A stretch of DNA of 64,000 bases, taken from contig NZ_JACIGI010000003.1 in NCBI RefSeq assembly GCF_014197795.1, positions 62,001-126,000 of the forward strand. The letters run 5' to 3'. Shown one piece after another: positions 1-10,685 of this stretch (the stretch's first letter is position 1; the number at the start of each line of letters is the position of its first letter). Origin of the DNA: Roseospira goensis. Its GTDB lineage: Bacteria > Pseudomonadota > Alphaproteobacteria > Rhodospirillales > Rhodospirillaceae. A model generated the notes under the pieces. That model ran no database searches and had not been told where the DNA came from. It saw only the letters and a program-made list of their open reading frames with translations. The position numbers were made by a program, and so were the translations under genes.

Positions 1-98
1 CCACTCTGATGGCGGCGACCTGGGCCACGGGCTGAGTCCGCGCCAGAGCGGGAAATCGGGCGGCCTGTGGTCTTCACCGGCCGCGCCGGCGTTCCCAT

Positions 99-551
99 AT
101 GCGCGTCATGAACAGGATCATGCCCCACACCCGCCCCGCCGGTTCCCGTGCCTCCGACGGCGGGCCGGCCCTGACGACCTACTACAACGGGGCCTGTCCG
201 ATCTGCCGGACAGAGATCGAGCACTACCAGGGCGTGGACCAGCGTCACGACGTCGGCCTGGCCTGGCAGGACGTGAGTCAGGGTGTCGGCGGCCTCGCCA
301 TTCACGGCATCGACCCCGACACCGCGACCCGGCGCCTGTACGCGATCGACGCCCACGGCCACCTCCACGCCGGCGTCGATGCCTTCATTCTGGTGTGGTC
401 GCAGTTGCCGGGCTATCGCTGGCTGGCCCGGGTGGTGGCCCTGCCCGGGGTGCGGCAACTGGCCGGGGTCGTCTACGAGGGTGTGCTGGCGCCCTTGCTT
501 TACCGCTGGAACCGCTGGCGGCGTCACCGGGCTGCCGGGAACGGGCGATAG
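99..551 (+). CDS. DCC-family thiol-disulfide oxidoreductase (DUF393)
   Basis: A protein of up to 150 residues carrying the DCC-family signature YNGACPIC near residue 33, in which the two Cys form a CxxC-like redox pair next to a Tyr and Gly. DUF393 proteins are small predicted thiol-disulfide oxidoreductases of unknown substrate. The C-terminal half is hydrophobic and Trp/Arg-rich, typical of the family. The start is uncertain: ATG codons at 99, 108 and 120 are all in frame, and the conserved region begins only around residue 28. It stands alone, with a dispersed repeat beginning at its stop codon. Family call is fairly secure; function is unknown. Confidence 0.8.
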   Translation: MRVMNRIMPHTRPAGSRASDGGPALTTYYNGACPICRTEIEHYQGVDQRHDVGLAWQDVSQGVGGLAIHGIDPDTATRRLYAIDAHGHLHAGVDAFILVWSQLPGYRWLARVVALPGVRQLAGVVYEGVLAPLLYRWNRWRRHRAAGNGR

Positions 552-699
552 CGCCGATCGCTCGAAATCGGAACCCCCGGGGTGGGGCCGATTTCGAGCG
601 TGACTCGGCGCGATCTGTTGGTTTCAGACTGTTGGTTTCAGAGCGGAACGCCCGAATTCGAAATCACCATGCGAGTCCGTATTCGGGCGTTCCGTTCTA
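549..699. repeat. Dispersed intergenic repeat family A, copy 1
   Basis: A 151-bp noncoding element shared with 26401-26538. It has two hairpins. The first pairs 559-571 with 588-600 (13 bp, perfect). The second pairs 640-657 with 681-698 (17 of 18 bp). Between them this copy carries a 14-bp internal duplication of a TTGGTTTCAGA-containing segment that copy 2 lacks. The two copies otherwise agree at nearly every position. The element begins inside the stop codon of the DCC gene and ends just before the TATAAT preceding metY. No reading frame is conserved, so it looks like a structured or mobile intergenic repeat rather than a gene. Confidence 0.85.
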
Positions 700-728
700 A
701 GGCCACTTTACAGCCGTATAATTTGACA
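695..728 (+). promoter_or_regulatory. Candidate promoter of metY-hemB
   Basis: A perfect TATAAT lies at 717-722, with a weak -35 match (TTCTAA, 695-700) 16 bp upstream inside the end of repeat A. A TTGACA follows at 723-728 but has only poor -10 candidates downstream. The local AT-richness stands out against the GC-rich background. The leader to the metY start is about 105 nt; a SAM-II riboswitch was looked for and not recognised. Inference only. Confidence 0.35.
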
Positions 729-832
729 TTTCCACCATTTTTCGCTGCATTAAGGCAACGCGAGTCGGGACGGCAACGATCCGGCGCCGCGGCCCTGTCC
801 ATCCCGCAAGGTTCCGCGAAACGGAGGCACCC

Positions 833-3138
<2,306 letters not shown>

Positions 3139-3309
3139 AGAGCGGCTGACCGCCCGGACCGGGCAGCCGGCGCCGTCTGGTTCCGTGCCGTCATCGAGCC
3201 CCTGGTCAAGGCGCGCCGAAGACCGTAGGGTTCTGGCGCGCCAGGGACCATGTGACGGACGGCACCGGACCGGCGCGCGGGTCAACCTGACGACGCCGGA
3301 CCGGCGGCC

Positions 3310-3963
3310 ATGCGCATCGACATCGTCTTCGATACGGTCTGCCCGTGGTGCTTCGTCGGCAAGCGCCGGCTGACCGATGCGCTCGCGCTGCGGCCCGGGG
3401 TGCCGGTGGCGGTGCACTACCATCCCTTCCTGCTCAATCCCGACATGCCGGCCGGGGGCATCGACCGGACCGTGTACCTGGAGCGCAAGTTTGGCGGCGC
3501 CCATCGGGCGCGGCGGGTGCTGGAGGCGGTCAGCATGGCGGCCCAGGGCACCGGGGTGACCTTCCGGTTCGACGCCATCCGCCGCATGCCCAGTTCGGTG
3601 GACAGCCACCGCCTGTTGCGGGTGGCCCAGGAGCAGGGCGTCATCGGACCCGCCATGGACCGGGTGTTCGCCGCCTTCTTCCAGGACGGGCGGGACATCG
3701 GGGACCGGGCCGTTCTGTATGCGGTCGCGCGCGAGGTCGGCCTGTCGGAGGCCCTGCTGGACGCCGAGTTCGCCCGCACCGCCGGCATCGCCGAGATCAT
3801 GGCGGCGAACGGACGCGCCCACGCCATGGGCATCAGCGGCGTGCCCAGCTTCATCTTCAACGGCAGTTATGCCATCGCCGGCGCCCAGGAGCCGGACGTG
3901 CTGCTGCGGCTGATCGACCTGGCGCTGGAGACCGAGGTGCGCGACCCGGTCACGGTGCGCTGA
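3310..3963 (+). CDS. DsbA-family oxidoreductase, FrnE-like
   Basis: A 217-residue cytosolic thioredoxin-fold protein of the DsbA/2-hydroxychromene-2-carboxylate isomerase superfamily. The CPWC redox motif is at residues 12-15 (VCPWCFVGKR), followed by the helical insertion and the cis-Pro loop ISGVPSFIFNG near residue 178, as in FrnE proteins. There is no signal peptide. FrnE relatives act as disulfide isomerases or in xenobiotic metabolism; the substrate here is unknown. It stands alone, 171 bp after hemB, and converges on folK. Confidence 0.85.
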   Translation: MRIDIVFDTVCPWCFVGKRRLTDALALRPGVPVAVHYHPFLLNPDMPAGGIDRTVYLERKFGGAHRARRVLEAVSMAAQGTGVTFRFDAIRRMPSSVDSHRLLRVAQEQGVIGPAMDRVFAAFFQDGRDIGDRAVLYAVAREVGLSEALLDAEFARTAGIAEIMAANGRAHAMGISGVPSFIFNGSYAIAGAQEPDVLLRLIDLALETEVRDPVTVR

Positions 3964-3981
3964 GCCGGCGGCGGCGGGCGT

Positions 3982-4488
3982 TCAGGGGCGCGCCTCTTCC
4001 ATCCGCTCCAGGCCGGCGGGCAACGGCCCGAGCGCGGCAATCAGCGCCGCCAGCGGGCGACCGTCGACCGGATGACGCCAGTCGGGCGCCACCTCCGCCA
4101 GAGGGTACAGGACGAAGGCCCGCCCGGTCATGCGGGGGTGCGGCAAGGTTGGCTCGCGCGCCCGCACCACCCCGGCCATGTCGAGCAGGTCCAGGTCAAG
4201 GGTACGGGCGGCGTTGCGCAGGCCGTCGCGGCGACGCCCGAAGGTGGCCTCGACGCTGTGCAGCCGGGCCATCAGATCGGCCGGATCGGTGCCCTCGAAC
4301 GCCACCGCCGCGACCCCGTTGACGAACCACGGCTGATCCGACGGCGGCACGGGCGCGCTGCGGTACCAGGCGGAGCGCGTCAGCACCCGTACGCCGACCT
4401 CCGGCAGCGCGGCCAGAGCCCCTTCCACCGTCTCGCGCGGCGAGCCCGCCCGACCGGGCAGGTTGGATCCGAGCGCGATCAGGATCAT
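3982..4488 (-). CDS. folK: 2-amino-4-hydroxy-6-hydroxymethyldihydropteridine pyrophosphokinase
   Basis: Transfers pyrophosphate from ATP to 6-hydroxymethyl-7,8-dihydropterin in folate synthesis. The 168-residue protein has the N-terminal ALGSNLPGR, the central SAWYRSAPVPPSDQPWFVN and the signature RTLDLDLL with its two metal-binding Asp. The ATG at 4488 was chosen because the family begins right at MILIALGSN; an upstream in-frame start at 4548 would only add a non-conserved 20-residue tail. It is divergent from the NYN-domain gene across 176 bp. No other folate genes are adjacent. Confidence 0.92.
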   Translation of the reverse strand: MILIALGSNLPGRAGSPRETVEGALAALPEVGVRVLTRSAWYRSAPVPPSDQPWFVNGVAAVAFEGTDPADLMARLHSVEATFGRRRDGLRNAARTLDLDLLDMAGVVRAREPTLPHPRMTGRAFVLYPLAEVAPDWRHPVDGRPLAALIAALGPLPAGLERMEEARP

Positions 4489-4664
4489 GGGTGGGACCCG
4501 GCGGGAGAGGACCACCTTTCGCCCTTGCACCGGGGCATCGGAGTCCATAATTTGAGCCTGTCAAAGCCGGGCCATGTCGTGACCCGGCGCATTTCTGATC
4601 GATATTTCGCGAACATTGTCGGCAAGATCATTGTCGTCAGGTCGTGCATTAGGGATCCCACCGT

Positions 4665-5333
4665 ATGATATTCTATCCTCAGGAGCGCATCGGCCTGTTC
4701 ATCGACGGGTCGAACCTGTATGCCGCGGCGCGAGCCCTGGGCTTCGACATCGACTACAAACGCCTGCTCGATCTGTTCAGCGCCAAGGGCCACCTGATTC
4801 GGGCCTTCTACTACACGGCACTGCTGGAGGACCAGGAGTATTCGCCGATCCGGCCGCTCGTCGACTGGCTGGACTACAACGGCTATACGATGGTCACCAA
4901 GCCGACCAAGGAATTCACCGATGCCATGGGGCGCCGCAAGATCAAAGGCAACATGGACATCGAACTGGCCATCGACGTCATGGAGATGGCCCCGCACCTG
5001 GACCACATCGTGCTGTTCTCCGGGGACGGCGATTTCCGGCGCCTGGTGGAGGCCGTGCAGCGCAAGGGCCGGCGCGTGACCGTGGTCAGCACGGTGCGCT
5101 CCCAGCCCCCGATGGTGGCCGATGAGTTGCGCCGGCAGGCCGACAATTTCCAGGAACTCCAGGACCTGGAGCCGACGATCAGCCGCAGCCAGGTTCAGCG
5201 TGAGCCGCGCGAATCCCGCGAGTCCAGGGAACCCAGGGAACCCCGCGACGGCCGCGAGACTCGGGATACCCGGGACAGCCGGGAGGCCGGCCCGGTCATG
5301 AGCAGCCAGGACGTCGACACCACGCCGCGCTGA
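4665..5333 (+). CDS. NYN-domain (LabA/DUF88) protein
   Basis: A 222-residue protein whose first 160 residues form a NYN (PIN-like) nuclease domain. The signatures are GLFIDGSNLY near residue 10, the central KGNMDIELAIDVM and the C-terminal VLFSGDGDFRRLVE, which together give the conserved Asp cluster expected to bind metal. Family members are predicted RNA-processing factors; the substrate is unknown. The last 55 residues are a low-complexity charged tail with about nine RES/REP/RDT-type triplets, encoded by short imperfect DNA repeats. Such tails are common in the alphaproteobacterial members. It may share a transcript with the uracil-DNA glycosylase, 4 bp downstream. Confidence 0.88.
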   Translation: MIFYPQERIGLFIDGSNLYAAARALGFDIDYKRLLDLFSAKGHLIRAFYYTALLEDQEYSPIRPLVDWLDYNGYTMVTKPTKEFTDAMGRRKIKGNMDIELAIDVMEMAPHLDHIVLFSGDGDFRRLVEAVQRKGRRVTVVSTVRSQPPMVADELRRQADNFQELQDLEPTISRSQVQREPRESRESREPREPRDGRETRDTRDSREAGPVMSSQDVDTTPR

Positions 5334-5337
5334 GGGT

Positions 5338-6030
5338 GTGGCGATGGTCGATGGACCGGCACCACCGGCGGCGCCGCGACAGCCGCCCCCCGACTGTGCC
5401 CTGTGTCCCCGGCTGGCGGCCTTCCGGGCCGCCAACGTGGCGGCGCATGCGGACTGGTTCAATGCCCCCGTGCCCGCCTTCGGCCCGGTCGGCGCCCGCC
5501 TATTGGTTGTCGGGTTGGCCCCGGGGCTGCGCGGCGCCAACCGGACCGGCCGACCGTTCACGGGGGACGTCGCGGGCGTACTGCTGTACGAGACGCTGAT
5601 CGCGGCGGGCGTCGCCGAGGGCCCCTACGCGGAACGGGCCGACGATGGCCTGACGCTCACGGACTGCCGCATCGTCAACGCCGTACGGTGCGTGCCGCCG
5701 GAGAACAAGCCGACGCCGGCGGAGATCCGCACCTGTCGTCCGTTCCTGGAGGGGGAGCTGGAGGGCTTGGACGCGGTGCGGGCGATCCTGGCCTTGGGGA
5801 AGGTGGCCCACGATGCCGTCGTGCGCGGCCTGGGCCTGCGCCTCGCCGCCCATCCGTTCGGACATGGTGCCCGGCACCCCCTGCCCGATGGTCGGACCCT
5901 GTTCGACAGCTACCACTGCTCGCGTTACAACCAGAACACAGGCCGCCTCACACCCTCCATGTTCCGGGAGGTGGTGGCGGCCTGTGTCCGCGCCGTTGGC
6001 GACCGGCACGACGCGGCGCGCCCGGGGTGA
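5338..6030 (+). CDS. Uracil-DNA glycosylase, family 5 (UDGb)
   Basis: Removes uracil and other deaminated bases from DNA in base-excision repair. The diagnostic motif GLAPG..GANRTGRPFTGD (about residues 57-75) is that of family 5, which lacks the polar catalytic residue of family 1. N-terminal C20 and C23 plus later Cys (near C109 and C125) would bind the [4Fe-4S] cluster. SYHCSRYNQNTGR near residue 195 is the second catalytic motif. Start is GTG 5338 or ATG 5344; the GAGGG at 5333-5337 fits the ATG slightly better. It follows the NYN gene by 4 bp, so the two are probably co-transcribed. Confidence 0.9.
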   Translation: MAMVDGPAPPAAPRQPPPDCALCPRLAAFRAANVAAHADWFNAPVPAFGPVGARLLVVGLAPGLRGANRTGRPFTGDVAGVLLYETLIAAGVAEGPYAERADDGLTLTDCRIVNAVRCVPPENKPTPAEIRTCRPFLEGELEGLDAVRAILALGKVAHDAVVRGLGLRLAAHPFGHGARHPLPDGRTLFDSYHCSRYNQNTGRLTPSMFREVVAACVRAVGDRHDAARPG

Positions 6031-6057
6031 CCGGCAGCGCACGCGTCCGCCTCGCGT

Positions 6058-6648
6058 TCAGTTGGTCGGCGGCGGCAGCGCCTTCTCGATCGCGGCCACC
6101 AGGCGGTCCGACTGCGGGCCGGTCATCGACGAGAACCAGTCCACCAGGGCACCGTCCGGCCCGATCAGGTACTTGTGGAAGTTCCACTTGGGCGAGCCGA
6201 CAAACCCGACCTGGTCCCGAGCCCATTGATAGAACGGGTGGGCGCCGCCGCCGGTGACCCTAACCTTTTCCGTCATCGGGAAGTCGATGCTGAAGTTGAC
6301 GGTGCAGAATTCCTTGATCTGCTCTTCGCTGCCCGGCTCCTGACCGCCGAAGTCGTTGGAGGGCACGCCCAGAACCACCAGGCCGCGCTCCCGGTACTGC
6401 TCCCAGAGGCTTTGCAGCCCCTCGTACTGGGGCGTGAACCCGCACCGCGAGGCCGTATTGACGACCAGCACGGCCTTGCCAGCGAACTGCTCCAGCGGCA
6501 GCGGCGCACCGTCGATGCTGGTGAAGCTGAAGGCGTGTGCGCTGGCGGGCGCGGCCGAGGCCCCATCCGCGGGCGCCGGCGCCAACCCGACGGCTGTAAC
6601 CGCCGCAGCGGCCAATCCCCCGAGACCTTTGAGGGCCTGTCCTGTCAT
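6058..6648 (-). CDS. Glutathione peroxidase-family protein, exported
   Basis: A 196-residue Cys-type glutathione peroxidase-like thiol peroxidase that reduces hydroperoxides. The peroxidatic Cys is in NTASRCGFTPQY (about residue 69), the Gln in VPSNDFGGQEPGSEEQI (about 104) and the catalytic Trp-Asn in KWNFHKYLI (about 155). The first 40 residues form an Ala-rich hydrophobic stretch resembling a Sec signal peptide, so a periplasmic location is inferred, unusual for this mostly cytosolic family. The gene is separate from its neighbours and converges on the uracil-DNA glycosylase gene. Confidence 0.9.
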   Translation of the reverse strand: MTGQALKGLGGLAAAAVTAVGLAPAPADGASAAPASAHAFSFTSIDGAPLPLEQFAGKAVLVVNTASRCGFTPQYEGLQSLWEQYRERGLVVLGVPSNDFGGQEPGSEEQIKEFCTVNFSIDFPMTEKVRVTGGGAHPFYQWARDQVGFVGSPKWNFHKYLIGPDGALVDWFSSMTGPQSDRLVAAIEKALPPPTN

Positions 6649-6767
6649 CCCGTCCCACTCCTATTCGTGACGCCCGATGCCGACGGGCACCGGGCTGTGC
6701 GTGACTCCCGGAGGGCTACGGTCAGGGTCGCGCCGTGGATCGCCGGCCCCGCAGAAAGACCGGGCGG

Positions 6768-7265
6768 CTATCCCTTTTCGCGCAGCAGCCGCTGCTTCTG
6801 ACGGTTCCAGTCGCGGGCCTTGGCCGTCTCGCGCTTGTCCACGAGCCGTTTGCCCTGGCCCAGGCCGATCTGGATCTTGGCGATGCCGCGAGCGTTGAAG
6901 TACAGGCTCAGGGGCACCAGCGCCATGCCCTTGCGGCTGACCGCGCCCAGAAGCTTGCGCACCTCGCGCTTGTGCATCAGCAGCTTGCGCGGGCGCCGGG
7001 CCTCGTGGCCGAAATGGGTGGCCTTGCCGTACTCGGGGATGTGGAGGTTGAACAGGTACAGTTCATCGTCCTTGGCGCCGGCATAGGCGTCCTGGAGGTT
7101 TGCCCGCCCCAGCCGCAGCGACTTGACCTCAGTGCCCTGCAGCACCAGGCCGGCCTCGTGCGTCTCCTGGATGGCGTATTCGTGGCGCGCGCGCCGGTTC
7201 TCCGCCACCCGTCCGGTGGAGATCAGCCCCGAGCCCTTGGTGTTCGACTTCTTCTTATCTGCCAT
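6768..7265 (-). CDS. smpB: SsrA-binding protein
   Basis: Binds tmRNA and delivers it to stalled ribosomes for trans-translation. The 165-residue protein shows the core ENRRARHEYAIQETHEAGLVL, which begins the OB-fold, the conserved GTEVKSLRLGRANLQDAY and the C-terminal basic tail KARDWNRQKQRLLRE. The ATG at 7265 gives the usual MADKKK start; the longer frame from 7319 adds only Arg-rich residues. It follows dapA on the same strand across 99 bp, a pairing common in Rhodospirillales. No tmRNA gene was recognised in the window. The proteases that degrade tagged products (ClpXP, Lon) are 13-18 kb away. Confidence 0.96.
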   Translation of the reverse strand: MADKKKSNTKGSGLISTGRVAENRRARHEYAIQETHEAGLVLQGTEVKSLRLGRANLQDAYAGAKDDELYLFNLHIPEYGKATHFGHEARRPRKLLMHKREVRKLLGAVSRKGMALVPLSLYFNARGIAKIQIGLGQGKRLVDKRETAKARDWNRQKQRLLREKG

Positions 7266-7364
7266 GGTCGCGCCCATATGGGACGGCGGGCGGTGCCGGC
7301 GCAAGCCCCGGCGCGACACCGCCGCCGCCCGATCCGTCCTGCGGCCGGAGCGGAGATCCGTCGA

Positions 7365-8243
7365 TCAGTCGAGCAGACCGACGGTCCGCATCGCCGCCTC
7401 GACCACCACCTTGGTCTGTTCCGCCACCGGCACCAACGGCAACCGCGTGGCGGGCGAACTCTTGCCCAGCAGCGCGGCCGCGTACTTGACCGGCCCCGGG
7501 CTGGTCTCGGCGAACAGAGCGGCATGCAACGGCATCAGCCGATCGCGCATCGCCGCGAACGTGGCCAGATCGCCGTCCCGCCATGCCCGGTGCAGCGCCG
7601 CGCACTGGGCCGGGGCCACGTTCGCGGTCACCGAGATGCAGCCGTGTCCACCCTGCCCCAGGAAGGCCCCGATGGTGGCATCCTCGCCCGACAGCAGGCA
7701 GAAGCCGTCACCGAGCGCCAGCCGGGTCGCGAGCGGACGGGCCAGATCGTTGGTGGCGTCCTTGACGCCAACGATGTTGGGCAGGGCGGCCAGGCGCACC
7801 ATGGTCTCGATCGTCATGTCGACGATGCAGCGGCCGGGAATGTTGTAGATGACGATTGGCAGGTCGACCGCGTCGTGAATCGCCTTGTAGTGCTGGTACA
7901 GCCCCTCCTGGGTGGGCTTGTTGTAGTACGGGGTGACCACAAGCGCGGCGTCGGCGCCGGCCTCCTTGGCGTGGCGGGTGAAGTCGATGGCCTCGTGGGT
8001 CGAGTTGGACCCGGTGCCCGCGATCACCGGCACGCGTCCGGCAGCGGCCTCCACACTCAGGGCCACGACGCGTTTGTGCTCGTCGTGCGTCAGGGTCGGC
8101 GACTCGCCCGTGGTGCCGACCGGGATGACCCCCTCCGTTCCCTGTTTGATCTGCCAGTCCACGAACGCCTGAAAGGCCGCGTCGTCGATGGCGCCGGTGG
8201 CGGTGAACGGCGTGATGAGGGCGGTCAACGAGCCCTGGAACAT
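7365..8243 (-). CDS. dapA: 4-hydroxy-tetrahydrodipicolinate synthase
   Basis: Condenses pyruvate with aspartate semialdehyde, the first committed step to diaminopimelate and lysine. The 292-residue TIM barrel has the substrate loop GTTGESPTL (about residue 43), the Tyr of VIYNIPGR (about 133) and the Schiff-base Lys of [10 protein letters not shown] (about 161). ATG 8243 was chosen because AGGAGAG sits about nine bases upstream; an in-frame GTG at 8252 directly abuts that site. It is divergent from the lytic transglycosylase gene, so cell-wall precursor synthesis and wall turnover lie back to back. Confidence 0.96.
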   Translation of the reverse strand: MFQGSLTALITPFTATGAIDDAAFQAFVDWQIKQGTEGVIPVGTTGESPTLTHDEHKRVVALSVEAAAGRVPVIAGTGSNSTHEAIDFTRHAKEAGADAALVVTPYYNKPTQEGLYQHYKAIHDAVDLPIVIYNIPGRCIVDMTIETMVRLAALPNIVGVKDATNDLARPLATRLALGDGFCLLSGEDATIGAFLGQGGHGCISVTANVAPAQCAALHRAWRDGDLATFAAMRDRLMPLHAALFAETSPGPVKYAAALLGKSSPATRLPLVPVAEQTKVVVEAAMRTVGLLD

Positions 8244-8637
8244 GGGTCTCACTCTCCTGGAAACGCGCCGCCAGCGCGGCGCGGCAGACGGGGGTTGGGA
8301 CAGTCATTGGGACAGTCACGGGACACAAAACACCCCACTGTCGGTCCCCGGAGCCGGGCGACCGAAGCAGGGAGGGGCGCGGTCCCGCCGCGGGGCGAGG
8401 CGGCACGAGTCGCCAAGCGTCTCGCGCCCCCGCAGCGGGACCCTCCCTTTGTATCACAGCGCCTTGCGCGAACAAGGGCCGGACCCGGCGAAAAACCATG
8501 CCCGCACGCGGGGTTCCCGGGCTTGCGCGCGGGACTTGCCCCGGCGTCGCGGCGGCCTCAGGATGGGCGCCGCGGGGGCGTCGCGGCCGGCCTGATGGCC
8601 GGCCCGCACTGCGTTTTTCAGTCGAAGGAGCCGCACC
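8244..8637. other. Intergenic region between dapA and slt
   Basis: 394 bp between divergent genes. The only clear structure is a 12-bp tandem duplication of TTGGGACAGTCA at 8295-8306 and 8307-8318, followed by a partial third unit (CGGGACAC). A GAAGGAG ribosome site at 8622-8628 precedes the slt ATG. No gene or convincing promoter was seen. Confidence 0.6.
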
Positions 8638-10662
8638 ATGCGTGTGACCCTGGCCATTGCCGGCGGCGGTCGCGGTCGCCCGGTTCGATCCCCGGCGCAC
8701 TGGCGGGGGCCTGTCGCCGCCGTCCTGCTGTTGATCGGGCTCCTTGCGTCGGCGGCGCCGGCCGGAGCGCAATCGGGCGCCTTCGGCGCGGCGCTGGAGG
8801 CCATCGAGGCCCGTGATTTCGACGCCGCCCTGGCGCATGTCGGGCGCATTCCCGACCCGCTGGCGCGCAAGGTGGTGCAGTGGGCCCGGCTCAAGGAGGG
8901 GCTGGGCTCGTTCGATGCCATCGCCGGCTTCCTCGACGCCAATCCCGACTGGCCCCATACGCACGCCCTGCGCCGCGCCGCCGAGCGCGCCCTCACCGGC
9001 CTGGAGGCGCCGGCCCGCGTGGCCGAGTGGTTCGCGCGCCATCCGCCGCTGACCACCGTGGGCCTGGAAGCGCACGCCCGCGTTCTGCTGGTCCTGGGCC
9101 GCGAGGCCGAGGCCGCGCGGGCCGCCCGCACGGCGTGGGTGGACGGTCGTTTCTCGGCGACCCAGGAACGGGCGTTCCTGCAAACCTTCGGGCGTTTCCT
9201 GCGCGACGAGGACCACCTGCGGCGGCTGTCGTCGCTGCTCTGGGACGACCGCGTGACCGAGGCCCGCCGCACCGTGCCGCGGGTGGACACCGGCCATCAG
9301 CGGCTGGCGGAGGCCCGCATCGCCCTCATCACCGATGCCCCAGGGGTCGACGCGGCCATCGCGCGGGTGCCCGACGCGCTGCTGAACGACCCCGGGCTGG
9401 TCTACGACCGCCTGGTCTGGCGGCGCAAACGCGACCTGCTCGACCGCGCCATGGACCTGTTGTCGCACCCGTCGGCCAATCGCGGCCGCCCGGACGCCTG
9501 GGCCCGCGAGCGCGCCTATCTGGGGCGCGAGGCGCTCCAGGCCGGCCACATCACCCGCGCCTACGGCATCTTCGCCAACCATGGCCAGGACAGCGGCCTC
9601 GGCTTCGCGACCGGGGAGTGGACGGCCGGCTGGATTGCCTTGCGGTTCCTGCGCGAGCCGGCCCGTGCCCTGCCCCATTTCGAGACCATGTACGCCGGCG
9701 TGTCCTATCCGCAGAGCCGCGCCCGCGGCGCCTACTGGGCCGGCCGGGCCGCGGCCGCGCTGGGCCGGGATGCGGACGCCGCCGCCTGGTACCGCAAGGC
9801 GGCGGCGCACGCCGAGACGTTCTACGGGCAGCTCGCGGTCGAGGCCCTGGACGAGTCCCTGGCCGACCACCTGGCCCGCGCCCCGGCCGTGACGGCGGCG
9901 GACAAGGCCCGGTTCGCGCGCGACGACCGCGTCCGCGTCATCGACCTCATGGACCGCGCCGGCCGGGCCGACCTCGCCTTGCCGTTCGTGCTGGCCCTGA
10001 ACGATGACCAGGCCACGCCCGGCTACCGGGCGCTCGCGGTGGACTTCGTGGCCGGCACCGACCGCCCTGACATGGCGGTGTTCCTGGCCCGGCGCGCTGC
10101 GCTGGCGGGCACCACGCTGCTGAACGCGGGCTATCCCGTGCCGCCGGCGGTGTTGGATGGACTGCGCCGCGCGCCCGCCACCGGGCCGCGTCCGGAACCC
10201 GCCCTGATGCTGTCGCTGATCCGCCAGGAGAGCAATTTCAACGCCGAGGCCGTCAGCCGTGCCGGGGCCCGCGGCCTCATGCAGCTCATGCCGCGCACGG
10301 CCCAGAAGATGGCCCTGCGCCTGGGCGAGACCTCGTCGCGGCTGCGGCTGGTCAACGATCCCGCCCACAATGCCCGGCTCGGCACGGCATACTATGCCGG
10401 CCTGCTGGACGCCTTCCGCGGCTCCTACGTGCTGGCGACCGCGGCCTACAACGCCGGTCCCAGCAACGCCCGGCGCTGGATGGCCGAAAACGGCGATCCC
10501 CGGCGCATGGACACCGAAGGCGTCATCGACTGGATCGAACAGATCTCGTTCGCGGAAACGCGCAACTACGTGCAACGCGTGCTGGAAGGAACGCAGGTCT
10601 ACCGCTACCGTCTGGGGGAGCGCCCGTCCCGCACCGCGCTGAGCGCGGATCTGCGACGCTGA
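8638..10662 (+). CDS. slt: Soluble lytic murein transglycosylase
   Basis: A 674-residue periplasmic enzyme that cleaves peptidoglycan with 1,6-anhydromuramic acid formation. A basic N-terminus and a hydrophobic stretch at about 25-45 form a signal peptide ending near APAGAQS. The middle is a long helical TPR/superhelical (U-domain-like) region. The C-terminal SLT domain holds the catalytic Glu in RQESNF (about E531), then GLMQLMPRTAQ and ATAAYNAGPSNARRW. A GAAGGAG site precedes the ATG. Its position divergent from dapA is a conserved neighbourhood. Domain order and length match Slt70-like proteins. Confidence 0.93.
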   Translation: MRVTLAIAGGGRGRPVRSPAHWRGPVAAVLLLIGLLASAAPAGAQSGAFGAALEAIEARDFDAALAHVGRIPDPLARKVVQWARLKEGLGSFDAIAGFLDANPDWPHTHALRRAAERALTGLEAPARVAEWFARHPPLTTVGLEAHARVLLVLGREAEAARAARTAWVDGRFSATQERAFLQTFGRFLRDEDHLRRLSSLLWDDRVTEARRTVPRVDTGHQRLAEARIALITDAPGVDAAIARVPDALLNDPGLVYDRLVWRRKRDLLDRAMDLLSHPSANRGRPDAWARERAYLGREALQAGHITRAYGIFANHGQDSGLGFATGEWTAGWIALRFLREPARALPHFETMYAGVSYPQSRARGAYWAGRAAAALGRDADAAAWYRKAAAHAETFYGQLAVEALDESLADHLARAPAVTAADKARFARDDRVRVIDLMDRAGRADLALPFVLALNDDQATPGYRALAVDFVAGTDRPDMAVFLARRAALAGTTLLNAGYPVPPAVLDGLRRAPATGPRPEPALMLSLIRQESNFNAEAVSRAGARGLMQLMPRTAQKMALRLGETSSRLRLVNDPAHNARLGTAYYAGLLDAFRGSYVLATAAYNAGPSNARRWMAENGDPRRMDTEGVIDWIEQISFAETRNYVQRVLEGTQVYRYRLGERPSRTALSADLRR

Positions 10663-10685
10663 TCCCTGTCCGAGAGTCGGAGGCC

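Noticed and set aside
1-98. C-terminus of a gene cut by the left window edge
   Set aside because: A frame ending at about position 35 exists, but it is too short to identify or to tell from chance.
690-832. SAM riboswitch upstream of metY
   Set aside because: The SAM-II core elements and their pseudoknot were searched for by eye and not found; the leader shows no convincing conserved stem apart from the repeat A hairpins.
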